Assembly: GCA_031993545.1 (NCBI GenBank)
Contig: DAMAHZ010000091.1
Coordinates: forward strand, 1 to 12,170
DNA from: UBA1535 sp002323775
Lineage (GTDB): Bacteria > Bacillota > Clostridia > Tissierellales > Sedimentibacteraceae
Length of the DNA: 12,170 bases
Reading direction: 5' to 3'
In this document: one piece after another, positions 1 to 6,403 of the stretch
Layout: every line of letters starts with the position of its first letter
Numbering within the stretch: the first letter of the stretch is position 1
The notes under the pieces: generated by a model
What the model saw: the letters and a program-made list of their open reading frames with translations, nothing else
Database searches by the model: none
What the model was told of the DNA's origin: nothing
Made by a program: the position numbers and the translations under genes

Positions 1-1
1 A

Positions 2-136
2 TATATAACACTTCACAAAATTTATGATTAATACTTTCCTAAAGGATATTCTAGCTACGCTGATAGTCATAATCCAGAAGATATCGATAAACTATATTAT
101 TTTAATCTATTCCACTCATACTGTGGTAGAAACTGA
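2..136 (+). pseudogene. possible C-terminal remnant of an upstream protein, interrupted by a stop
   Basis: Reading frame 2 of the plus strand enters from the left edge, meets a TAA at 29-31, then runs open to a TGA at 134-136. The 34 codons after the internal stop give a balanced, protein-like composition (for example FPKGYSSYADSHNPEDIDKL at codons from 35 on) with no start codon of their own. The last 21 bases overlap the 3' end of the convergent gene at 116-1063. I do not recognise a family. It may be the tail of a gene broken by a nonsense mutation, or simply a chance open frame; the piece is too short to decide. Confidence 0.2.
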
Positions 137-1063
137 AATTGGTTTTTCTCCGCTCTTGCCGGCAACAACTTCATTTACAGTAATTGAAAAAAGCTGAGGA
201 GTCATTAAAAATATTGTTGAAGTCGGATCTGTCAGAACTATGATTCCATATTCGTTGATATGAACATCTCCGGAAGCACTTGCAGTTGGACCCGCAGTTA
301 TGGATATGTTGTCATTAACCGCAACATAATCATGGATGTTCTTAATAAGGTCAGTATCACAGTTTTGCGGGAACGGAACGGGTGGGTTTAAATAAGTGAT
401 CGAATCATCATAAACACTATCAGGGAAATAAAGTATTGCTATTTTATCAATGTTAAAAGCAACCGGTTCATCACCCAGAAGCAGCAACGGTATACTTCCG
501 GCATCAGGCGATTTGTAAAGTGAGTTAATCGGTCCTGATACTGTAGCAAGTCTATTTGAGAAAATGCTGACAGATGCACCTTGATATATAGTCACAATTT
601 GTTCCAAAACATGGGCGAATTGATCTAAAGCAAAACAACGGCTATTATCAGACACATTGCCGTTTAAAGAAAAAATCCGCAAATTAGCTTTGGATATTAT
701 CGTATTAGGGAAAAAAACAGTAGCATTTGATAAGTTTACCAATGAAAGATTAATAGGTGCATCATCAACATTTAAAGCGGCTATTCCGCTCATACTGCCT
801 GTTTTGGTCGGTGAATTGCTGTCAAATTCATGACCCTTATCAGAAATCAATTTAAAAATAACGCTAGGTGAGCCAGAGGTTGCCTGCATATCTACGCACC
901 AATCGATTATATACAGACCATTTTCAGAAATCGTAATAACGCCTGTCATATTATCATAACTGATATTCCCTATAGCACCAACAGTTTCATCAAATATAAA
1001 ATTATTATTATTTAAAATACTATTATTGTTGTTTTTTTGAAGTTGTAATACTATATTATTCAT
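116..1063 (-). CDS. BclA/C1q-like jelly-roll surface protein, probable spore-surface (exosporium) protein
   Basis: A 315-residue protein with no signal peptide or membrane segment. Residues 8-21 are Asn-rich low complexity. Residues about 22-135 read as alternating beta strands with the pattern of BclA C-terminal/C1q-like domains: a Phe-Asp entry, then ITISENGLYIIDW, later a strand ending NLRIFSL. Residues about 143-315 form a second part beginning CFALDQFAHVLEQIVTIYQG, which resembles the stretch (QQIITLYP-type) found in clostridial collagen-like exosporium glycoproteins; this likeness is from memory. Unlike BclA there are no Gly-X-X collagen repeats. The ATG at 1063 has an AGAAGG ribosome binding site seven bases upstream. 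A sigma-K-like promoter precedes it, which fits late mother-cell expression and deposition on the spore. No terminator is visible after the TGA at 116-118. Function is inferred; a vegetative surface protein or phage-type appendage is the main alternative. Confidence 0.55.
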   Translation of the reverse strand: MNNIVLQLQKNNNNSILNNNNFIFDETVGAIGNISYDNMTGVITISENGLYIIDWCVDMQATSGSPSVIFKLISDKGHEFDSNSPTKTGSMSGIAALNVDDAPINLSLVNLSNATVFFPNTIISKANLRIFSLNGNVSDNSRCFALDQFAHVLEQIVTIYQGASVSIFSNRLATVSGPINSLYKSPDAGSIPLLLLGDEPVAFNIDKIAILYFPDSVYDDSITYLNPPVPFPQNCDTDLIKNIHDYVAVNDNISITAGPTASASGDVHINEYGIIVLTDPTSTIFLMTPQLFSITVNEVVAGKSGEKPISVSTTV

Positions 1064-1104
1064 AACTGTACCTTCTTTTATATAATTTTAATTATTCTTC
1101 ATAA

Positions 1105-1131
1105 TATAATATGCTTTTGTGTCCAAAGTGT
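1105..1131 (-). promoter_or_regulatory. sigma-K-like sporulation promoter for the surface-protein gene
   Basis: On the minus strand AC (1131-1130), a 16-base spacer and CATATTATA (1113-1105) match the sigma-K consensus (AC at -35, 16-17 bases, CATAnnnTA at -10) at every defined position. The start site would lie near 1097-1099, leaving a leader of about 35 bases before the ATG at 1063. The consensus is short and the region is AT-rich, so a chance match is possible, but the spore-surface-like product downstream supports it. Confidence 0.5.
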
Positions 1132-1401
1132 TAAGCATAACATAGAGGCATGATTGCAGAGTTTAGGACGAGTACTATTTAATTCATTTTACTAATTTAA
1201 TACCTCATCAATTTTTCAAAATGTTGTTTTTAAAAAAGAATGTAAAACACTACCTCATCGTGATATAAAAAGGTTTTTCTGTTTATGTCTGTAAGCATCA
1301 TGTCAAATTTTTCATTTTATAAGAAAATTTAACTATAACTTCTTTTCATAGCTAATCAAGATATTCAGAAAATATTTTATTATGCAGTATATCTTAATAT
1401 A

Positions 1402-1410
1402 TGATATACT
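1402..1410 (+). promoter_or_regulatory. extended -10 promoter for the pst operon
   Basis: TGATATACT (1402-1410) is an extended -10 element (TG, one base, TATACT). The expected -35 position (about 1382-1387) has no good match, as is common for promoters needing an activator; in Firmicutes pst operons that activator is usually PhoP. The start would be near 1417, giving a leader of about 40 bases with GGGAG at 1443-1447 before the ATG at 1457. TTAACT (1413-1418) and TTAACA (1432-1437) resemble PhoP half-sites but lie downstream of the -10 with wrong spacing, so no PhoP box is claimed. Confidence 0.45.
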
Positions 1411-1456
1411 TGTTAACTGGTTGTATAAAAATTAACAAAAATGGGAGACATTAAAA

Positions 1457-2371
1457 ATGAAAAAATTTAAAGTATTAAGCATTGTTTTAGTATTAATGAT
1501 GATTTTAGTTGCTTGCACAACTGAAAAAGCTGATGTTAAGGATAAGGGAAATGATACAGTCAAAGGTGAGTTTAAAGCACAGATTTTATTTAACGGATCT
1601 TCAACTTTAGCTCCGGTTATGGCTTCAATTTCTACGAACTTTATCGAAGGTAACGTAACTTGGGACAAGGTTGATCCTTCATTCCCTAATGAAAATATAG
1701 CTATTTATGTTTCAGCCGGTGGATCAGGACAAGGTGTTAAATCAGTTATCGATAAAACAAGTGATTTTGGTATGATTGCAAGAAGTATTAAGGATTCTGA
1801 AAAAGAACAGCTTACACAGCTTAAGGAATTTAAAATCGGTATTGACGCATTAACATTGGGTGTTAACCCTAACAATCCAATTCTAGCTGTGAAAGATAAC
1901 TTGACAAAAGATGAAATAATTAAAATATTCTCAGGAGAATTTAAGACTTGGAAGGACTTAGATGCTTCACTTCCCGATAAAGAAATAATTGTAGTTACAA
2001 GAGATATTGGTGGTGGTGCTCACGAAGTATTCCAATCTAAAATAATGGGTGATATTGAAGTTAAAGCAGATGCAATTCAGGCTCCATCAATGGGTGCTTT
2101 AGTTACAAAAATAATTGAAAATGAGTATGCAATAGGATACGCTTCATTTGGTGTTGTTAACCAAAATATAGGAAAGGTTGCTACATTAAAAGTTGACGGT
2201 GTCGAAGCTACAGCTGCAAACATAGTAAATGGATCTTATATTATTCAAAGACCTTTAATTGCATTGTTTAACGGTGAACTTAGTGCTGCTCAACAAAAAT
2301 TTATGGATTATGTTATGAGTGATGAAGGCTTAGCTGTTGTTGAATCTATGGGATTTGTACCTGTAAAATAA
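1457..2371 (+). CDS. pstS: phosphate ABC transporter substrate-binding lipoprotein PstS
   Basis: The 304-residue precursor has a lipoprotein signal peptide: charged MKKFK, hydrophobic core, lipobox LVAC with the lipidated Cys at residue 20. The mature protein is a type II periplasmic-binding fold anchored outside the membrane that captures inorganic phosphate and delivers it to PstCA. Visible binding elements are FNGSSTLAP (45-53), SAGGSGQGV (86-94), FGMIAR (104-109) and TRDIGGGAHEVF (181-192). The last replaces the usual R..GSGT motif: the Ser and Thr that normally contact phosphate are Gly and Ala here. The gene leads the pst operon and is separated from pstC by a hairpin that may raise its expression over the channel genes. 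The start is fixed by GGGAG nine bases upstream. The family call is secure; the exact oxyanion bound is less so because of the altered motif. Confidence 0.92.
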   Translation: MKKFKVLSIVLVLMMILVACTTEKADVKDKGNDTVKGEFKAQILFNGSSTLAPVMASISTNFIEGNVTWDKVDPSFPNENIAIYVSAGGSGQGVKSVIDKTSDFGMIARSIKDSEKEQLTQLKEFKIGIDALTLGVNPNNPILAVKDNLTKDEIIKIFSGEFKTWKDLDASLPDKEIIVVTRDIGGGAHEVFQSKIMGDIEVKADAIQAPSMGALVTKIIENEYAIGYASFGVVNQNIGKVATLKVDGVEATAANIVNGSYIIQRPLIALFNGELSAAQQKFMDYVMSDEGLAVVESMGFVPVK

Positions 2372-2388
2372 TATTTAATGCAAATATT

Positions 2389-2422
2389 GAAAGAATTCAT
2401 CCATAAAAAGATGGATTCTTTC
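2389..2422 (+). promoter_or_regulatory. intercistronic stem-loop between pstS and pstC
   Basis: GAAAGAATTCATC (2389-2401) pairs with GATGGATTCTTTC (2410-2422) as a 13-bp stem with one G-T wobble and an 8-base loop. No strong T-run follows, so it should be a partial terminator or an RNase/3'-exonuclease barrier rather than an operon end. Such elements leave more pstS mRNA than pstCAB mRNA, as suits a receptor needed in excess. Confidence 0.7.
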
Positions 2423-2459
2423 TCTTGTATAAATATGTGTGTTTAGCAAAGGAGTCAAC

Positions 2460-3329
2460 ATGAAAGAATATAGAGAAAAGATTTTTAGGCTATTAATTAC
2501 CATTGGAGCTATACTGTCTAGTTGCTTAGTTCTTTTGGTATTTTTTTATATATTAAAGGAGAGTATGATCTTTTTCAAAGAAGTTAATATCAGTGAATAT
2601 TTACTGAATAAAACATGGAGTCCATTAGCTAGCGAAAAGTATTCTTTTCTCCCTATGATATTAGCTACTTTGTATGTTTCTTTTTTAGCAATTGCAATAG
2701 CAACACCATTAGGAGTAGGATGTGCATTGTTTTTAAGCTTTATTGTTGATAAAAAGAAGTCTAAGATTATACTTTCATTTATCGATATGCTGGCAGGTAT
2801 TCCTTCTGTAATTTTTGGATTTGTAGGTTTAGTTATTTTAGTTAAATTTTTAGAAAAAAACTTAGATATGGTAACTGGTGAAAGTGTGTTAGCAGGTGGT
2901 ATACTTCTGGCAATTATGCTTTTTCCTTATGTGGTAACCGGCTGTACTGAGACCTTTGAAAAGGGAAAATTGAAGTATTTTACTGCATCACAGTCATTAG
3001 GAGTATCAAAATGGTATACTATGAAAAAAATAATACTTCCTTTTGCAGCAAATAGTATTGTTGTTAATATGCTTCTGGCTTTTAGCAGAGCTATAGGTGA
3101 AACCATGGCAGTAATGATGGTTACAGGAAATTCCCCTATTTTTCCGAAGCTACTAGGTCGAGCTGAAACTATTCCATCCTTAATTGCTCTTGAAATGGGA
3201 ACTGCAACCTACAAAAGCGTCCATTATTCTGCATTGTATGCCGCTGGTCTGATATTAATTATAATTATATTTATTATTCAATTAATTTCTCATAGGATAA
3301 GTAAAATAGGATTAAGGCGGTTCAAATGA
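2460..3329 (+). CDS. pstC: phosphate ABC transporter permease PstC
   Basis: A 289-residue integral membrane subunit that forms half of the phosphate channel. About six hydrophobic segments are visible, starting near 10-32, 66-96 and 104-130 and ending near 260-277. The cytoplasmic EAA-type coupling loop that contacts PstB is at about 176-194 (SQSLGVSKWYTMKKIILP), followed by AIGETMAV (211-218), characteristic of PstC. I chose the ATG at 2460 because AAAGGAG (2448-2454) lies at ideal spacing; an in-frame GTG at 2439 would put this site inside the gene. The stop overlaps the pstA start (ATGA), indicating translational coupling. Confidence 0.93.
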   Translation: MKEYREKIFRLLITIGAILSSCLVLLVFFYILKESMIFFKEVNISEYLLNKTWSPLASEKYSFLPMILATLYVSFLAIAIATPLGVGCALFLSFIVDKKKSKIILSFIDMLAGIPSVIFGFVGLVILVKFLEKNLDMVTGESVLAGGILLAIMLFPYVVTGCTETFEKGKLKYFTASQSLGVSKWYTMKKIILPFAANSIVVNMLLAFSRAIGETMAVMMVTGNSPIFPKLLGRAETIPSLIALEMGTATYKSVHYSALYAAGLILIIIIFIIQLISHRISKIGLRRFK

Positions 3330-4150
3330 AAAATAAAAATATATTATTTAAGTCGTGGGTAGTATTATCCGGGTTGGCTATTATATCTGTAACTATTGGT
3401 ATATTTATATATTTGCTATATAAGGGCTTTGGTGTGATTTCTCCGGAGTTTGTCTTTAGCTCACCAAAGGGTATTCCTTTAGGGACAGAGGGTGGTATAT
3501 TTCCTGCAATAGTCGGTTCCTTGCTGTCAGGATTAATTTCAGGATTACTTGGAGGAATTCTGGGCTTATGTACTGCAATTTACTTAGTTTTTTATTGTGA
3601 AAATATAAAAATACAAACTTATATATTAACTGCACTGCAATGTCTGGCTGGAATTCCTTCTGTTGTAATAGGGCTTTTTGGATATTCATTATTAATTGTT
3701 GGATTTGGTATAAGTAAAAGCTTATTAAGTGCTTCGTTGACATTAACCATTATGATTATACCCTTTATATCTATAAGAATAAAAAAAGCACTTGAGGAAA
3801 CTTCAAGAGAACAATATATTGCCTCTTTAAGCCTTGGGATCCCAAAGAGCTATACCATAATAAGGCTTGTTGCTTTCAATGCTTTTAGAAATATAATGAC
3901 ATCTTTGGGATTAAGTATAGTCTTTGCTATGAGTGCCACAGCACCAATTATGTTTACCGGGGCTGTTATAATCTCAGGTATACCAACAAAGCTTTCAGAT
4001 CCTTTTATGTCATTGCCATATCATTTGTATGTTTTGGTCAATGAAGGGTTATCGTCTGAGATGGCGTATGGTACAGCTTTTGTATTAATAGTAATAGTAC
4101 TTTTAATAAATTTAACCTGCCATTTTATAGGCAGTTTTGAGGATAAGTAA
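3326..4150 (+). CDS. pstA: phosphate ABC transporter permease PstA
   Basis: A 274-residue polytopic protein, the second channel subunit of the Pst importer. Hydrophobic segments are seen at about 12-33, 58-90, 98-128, 134-150, 187-215 and 247-267. The EAA loop is at about 157-181 (REQYIASLSLGIPKSYTIIR within it). The following segment reads FAMSATAPIMFTGA, a variant of the family's AIGETAP. The start overlaps the pstC stop by four bases (ATGA), with AAGGCGG just upstream, and pstB follows with no gap. The heterodimer PstC-PstA is expected. Confidence 0.93.
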   Translation: MKNKNILFKSWVVLSGLAIISVTIGIFIYLLYKGFGVISPEFVFSSPKGIPLGTEGGIFPAIVGSLLSGLISGLLGGILGLCTAIYLVFYCENIKIQTYILTALQCLAGIPSVVIGLFGYSLLIVGFGISKSLLSASLTLTIMIIPFISIRIKKALEETSREQYIASLSLGIPKSYTIIRLVAFNAFRNIMTSLGLSIVFAMSATAPIMFTGAVIISGIPTKLSDPFMSLPYHLYVLVNEGLSSEMAYGTAFVLIVIVLLINLTCHFIGSFEDK

Positions 4151-4900
4151 ATGAAAAATATTATTTTAAAAACCGAAGAATTATGTGTAGATTACAAAAA
4201 AAATAACATCTTGAGAAATATAAATGTAGAATTTGAAAAAAACAAGATTACTGCTATTATAGGTCCATCTGGTTGTGGGAAATCTACATTTTTAAAGTCA
4301 TTTAATAGAACTGTTGAGGAATACGGCGGAAAAATTAAAGGAAAAATCGAATTTAATAATTCAAATATAATGAACATACCTCTTGAAAAGCTTAGAAGCT
4401 CTATTGGCATGGTTTTTCAAAATCCTGTAACTTTTCCTTTCTCTATTTATAAAAATATGACTTATGCTCCAATTTATCATGGTGAAAAAGATAAAGAGAA
4501 ATTAAATGATATAGTTATTACAAATTTAAAAAAATCAGGTTTGTATGATGAAGTAAAGGATAACTTAAATACGCCTGCCAGAAAGCTTTCAGGAGGGCAA
4601 CAACAACGTTTGGTAATAGCAAGATGTCTAACTGTTAACCCTGAAGTGATATTATTAGACGAACCTTGTTCAGCATTAGATATAAAAAATACAGCAAATA
4701 TTGAAAAAATGCTCTTAGAGTTAAAAAATGAATATACAATTATAATTGTAACTCACAATCTTGCTCAAGCAAAACGAATTGCTGATTTTGTAATATATAT
4801 GGAAGACGGAGCAATAGTGGAAGTTGGAACTCCTCATACTATTTTTAATGAGCCTACTGATTCAAGAACAAAAGAATATATAATGTATATGAAAAATTAA
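4151..4900 (+). CDS. pstB: phosphate ABC transporter ATP-binding protein PstB
   Basis: The 249-residue cytoplasmic ATPase that powers phosphate import. All ABC motifs are intact: Walker A GPSGCGKST (38-46), Q-loop VFQNP (88-92), signature LSGGQQQR (146-153), Walker B VILLDEP (166-172), D-loop SALD and the switch His in VTHN (200-203). The segment FPFSIYKNM (95-103) after the Q-loop is typical of PstB. The length is that of the family (about 250). The ATG directly follows the pstA stop; GAGGAT near 4139-4144 in the end of pstA acts as its ribosome binding site. Confidence 0.95.
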   Translation: MKNIILKTEELCVDYKKNNILRNINVEFEKNKITAIIGPSGCGKSTFLKSFNRTVEEYGGKIKGKIEFNNSNIMNIPLEKLRSSIGMVFQNPVTFPFSIYKNMTYAPIYHGEKDKEKLNDIVITNLKKSGLYDEVKDNLNTPARKLSGGQQQRLVIARCLTVNPEVILLDEPCSALDIKNTANIEKMLLELKNEYTIIIVTHNLAQAKRIADFVIYMEDGAIVEVGTPHTIFNEPTDSRTKEYIMYMKN

Positions 4901-4919
4901 AGTGAGATGAGGTAAAGTA

Positions 4920-5390
4920 ATGATAAATATAAACATACCCGGTATAAAAAACTATTCCATTGAAAATATAGTATTTGATTACAATGGTACTATTGCTACA
5001 GAAGGTAAAATTGCAGATACTACAAGAGAAAAGCTTGCTATTTTATGCAAGATAGCTAATGTATATGTTCTTACTGCTGATACATATGGTTCAGCTGCTA
5101 AGGAATGTGAAGGATTGAATTTGACATTAAAAACATTCCCTAGAGATGATGCGGCTGTTTATAAGAAAAAAATAGTTGAGGATATAGGAAAAGACAAAAC
5201 AATATGCTTCGGCAACGGATATAATGATATTAAAATGTTCGAAGTTGCAGAGCTTTCTGTTGCGGTTTTAGAAAAAGAAGGAATGTGTGCTAAGCTATTA
5301 ATGAGTTCTGATGTTATAGTTAAATCTATTGAAGATGGAATTAATTTGTTGCTAAATACAAAAGCTTTAATTGCAACACTTAGAGGATAA
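4920..5390 (+). CDS. small HAD-superfamily protein (soluble P-type-ATPase-like)
   Basis: A 156-residue soluble protein with the haloacid dehalogenase fold. Motif I is FDYNGTIA (19-26) with the nucleophile Asp20; the usual second Asp is Asn22. Motif II is probably VLTADT (50-55), motif III one of the lysines at 82-84, and motif IV GNGYNDIKMF (98-107). There is almost no cap domain. This pattern corresponds to the family called soluble P-type ATPases, whose substrate is unknown. P-type ATPases also lack the +2 general acid, so loss of the Asp may mean a slow-turnover phosphoenzyme or a regulatory protein rather than an efficient phosphatase. It follows pstB by 19 bp with its own GAGG (4909-4912), ends the operon, and occupies the position where phoU normally sits. 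A role in phosphate homeostasis is inferred from position only. Confidence 0.75.
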   Translation: MININIPGIKNYSIENIVFDYNGTIATEGKIADTTREKLAILCKIANVYVLTADTYGSAAKECEGLNLTLKTFPRDDAAVYKKKIVEDIGKDKTICFGNGYNDIKMFEVAELSVAVLEKEGMCAKLLMSSDVIVKSIEDGINLLLNTKALIATLRG

Positions 5391-5405
5391 GGTTTTATCC
5401 TTTTC
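5384..5405 (+). terminator. terminator of the pst operon
   Basis: AGGATAA (5384-5390) pairs with TTATCCT (5395-5401) around a GGTT tetraloop and runs into TTTTCT. The stem contains the stop codon of the HAD gene. It is short and AT-rich, so termination may also rely on the stronger hairpin at 5427-5455. Confidence 0.55.
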
Positions 5406-5419
5406 TACAATTTAGCGGA

Positions 5420-5455
5420 TAAAAATAACCCACCAGTGTGTTCTACTGGTGGGTT
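5420..5455 (-). terminator. terminator of the tmRNA gene, usable in both directions
   Basis: An 11-bp perfect stem (AACCCACCAGT at 5427-5437, ACTGGTGGGTT at 5445-5455) with a 7-base loop. On the minus strand it is followed by ATTTTT, an intrinsic terminator placed four bases after the tmRNA 3' end. On the plus strand only GGGTTTG follows, so it would back up the pst terminator less efficiently. Confidence 0.85.
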
Positions 5456-5458
5456 TGT

Positions 5459-5814
5459 TGGTGGAGCCGAGGGGAGTTGAACCCCTGTCCGAAAATATTT
5501 CCATAAAACTTTCTCCGAGTGCAGTCGATAATTTTATATTCGCCTCATGTATCGCCTATCGACAAGCTATACAATCAGCTATCTCCAATTATACTCTATT
5601 GGGTCGGAGAAACCCCAATACAGTGCCCTGATTTAGATGATGCCCCAGTTTAGACTACAGGTCGTCTAAGTGGAACAAGCCAGCTGACTAAGCAGCGAAT
5701 GCTAAATTATTATTTTCTTTTGCGTTTATATTTAGTTGCCACTTTTATCGTTGTTTGGCGACAACGACTCGCTTATCTTACTTCTATATCCCCGTCGAAA
5801 CCAAGTACGGCCCC
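5459..5814 (-). ncRNA. ssrA: transfer-messenger RNA (tmRNA)
   Basis: This 356-base RNA rescues ribosomes stalled on broken mRNA. The 5' end GGGGCCGTACTTGG and 3' end CGGCTCCACCA pair as a 7-bp acceptor stem (one G-U), and CCA is encoded. The 3' domain holds a T-arm, GGGG-TTCAACT-CCCC, and the 5' domain the conserved GGTTTCGACGGGG. The internal reading frame (5688-5723) encodes the tag AKENNNLAFAA and stops at TAG. GC-rich segments after the tag can form the usual pseudoknots. It lies 22 bp after smpB, its protein partner, on the same strand. I see no convincing promoter in the gap, so it may be processed from a joint smpB-ssrA transcript. Confidence 0.96.
5688..5723 (-). other. tmRNA tag-peptide reading frame
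   Basis: Starting at the resume codon GCA (5723-5721), the frame reads A-K-E-N-N-N-L-A-F-A-A and stops at TAG (5690-5688). The hydrophobic Ala-Ala end is the signature recognised by ClpXP-type proteases. The Asn-rich middle resembles clostridial tags of the A-x-D-N-F-A-x-A-A type. The resume codon is chosen by analogy with other tmRNAs. Confidence 0.85.
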
Positions 5815-5836
5815 TTAATTAATCATCTGTCTGTGC

Positions 5837-6286
5837 TTATTCAGATGAACGCTGTATACGCCTTTCGGCATCTTTTTTAGCTATATCCTGTCTTTTATCG
5901 TAGTTTTTCTTACCCTTTGCTACAGACAATTCAAGCTTTACAAGACCGTTTTTCAAATAAACGCTTAATGGTATTAAGGAGTATCCTTTTAAAGTTGTCA
6001 GTCCGATTAGCTTTCTTATTTCTCTTTTGTTTAATAAAAGCTTTCTCGGTCTTAACGGATCTACATTAAATATATTTCCTTTTTCATATGGACTGATGTG
6101 CATGTTGTAAACATAAACCTCGCCATCTTTGATTGCTGCATAGCTATCTTTGATATTGAGCATACTTTGTCGTATCGATTTAACCTCAGTGCCTACTAAA
6201 ACAATACCAGCTTCGTATTTGTCCTCAATAAAATATTCAAATGTCGCTTTTTTGTTTCTAGCTAATGATTTAATATTATCAACCAC
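5837..6286 (-). CDS. smpB: SsrA-binding protein SmpB
   Basis: SmpB binds the tRNA-like domain of tmRNA and carries it into stalled ribosomes. The 149 residues show the whole family pattern: NKKATFEYFIEDKYEAGIVL (11-30), GTEVKS (32-37), NMHISPYEKGN (61-71), RKLLLNKREI (81-90) and the basic C-terminal tail KGKKNYDKRQD (124-134), which acts in the empty mRNA channel. I chose the GTG at 6286 because it gives the usual ten or so residues before NKKA and follows AAGGGTGG at eight bases. An upstream in-frame GTG at 6331 would add 15 residues with no family support. The gene stands between rnr and ssrA, a common Firmicutes arrangement. Confidence 0.93.
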   Translation of the reverse strand: MVDNIKSLARNKKATFEYFIEDKYEAGIVLVGTEVKSIRQSMLNIKDSYAAIKDGEVYVYNMHISPYEKGNIFNVDPLRPRKLLLNKREIRKLIGLTTLKGYSLIPLSVYLKNGLVKLELSVAKGKKNYDKRQDIAKKDAERRIQRSSE

Positions 6287-6358
6287 TGCAAAGTCCACCC
6301 TTCTAAAGTTTACTACATTGTCATTATACACGTTTTATCTCGTCCTTAAATTACAAAA

Positions 6359-6387
6359 TAAATACAAATTTTTTAATCAAATTTCAA
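6359..6387 (-). promoter_or_regulatory. candidate promoter for smpB-ssrA
   Basis: TTGAAA (6387-6382), a 17-base spacer and TATTTA (6364-6359) form a plausible housekeeping promoter immediately after the rnr terminator. It would start smpB mRNA near 6352, about 65 bases before the GTG at 6286. The surrounding AT richness lowers confidence. Confidence 0.4.
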
Positions 6388-6403
6388 TAAAATTAGTATA
6401 ATA

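Larger units (their letters stand above)
1064..1456. other. intergenic region between divergent genes
   Basis: This 393-bp AT-rich stretch separates the minus-strand surface-protein gene from pstS. It holds the sigma-K-like promoter at its left end and the pstS promoter and ribosome binding site at its right end. Between them I see no gene. Two small repeats are visible: a 9-mer (tacctcatc) at 1201-1209 and 1251-1259, and CTGT at 1279-1282 and 1289-1292 followed by ATGTC at 1300-1304. The latter are about ten bases apart, reminiscent of Pho-box half-sites, but too degenerate and too far upstream to call. Confidence 0.6.

Noticed and set aside
1201..1259. Repeated 9-mer tacctcatc (1201-1209 and 1251-1259), 50 bases apart
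   Set aside because: Only two short copies in AT-rich DNA, with no palindrome and no further copies; likely chance.
1279..1304. CTGT/CTGT/ATGTC series with about 10-base spacing as a PhoP/PhoB box upstream of pstS
   Set aside because: Half-sites are degenerate, resemble the enterobacterial rather than the Firmicutes box, and lie about 100 bases upstream of the -10.
2439..2459. GTG start for pstC seven codons upstream
   Set aside because: The ribosome binding site AAAGGAG for the ATG at 2460 would lie inside that extension, and the extension has no site of its own.
3456..3743. Minus-strand open frame of 95 codons inside pstA
   Set aside because: Shadow of a strongly conserved permease gene, with no ribosome binding site or protein family likeness.
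5449..5631. Plus-strand open frame starting MGLLVEPRGVEPLSE
   Set aside because: It is antisense to tmRNA; this peptide is the well-known false translation of the tRNA-like 3' end.
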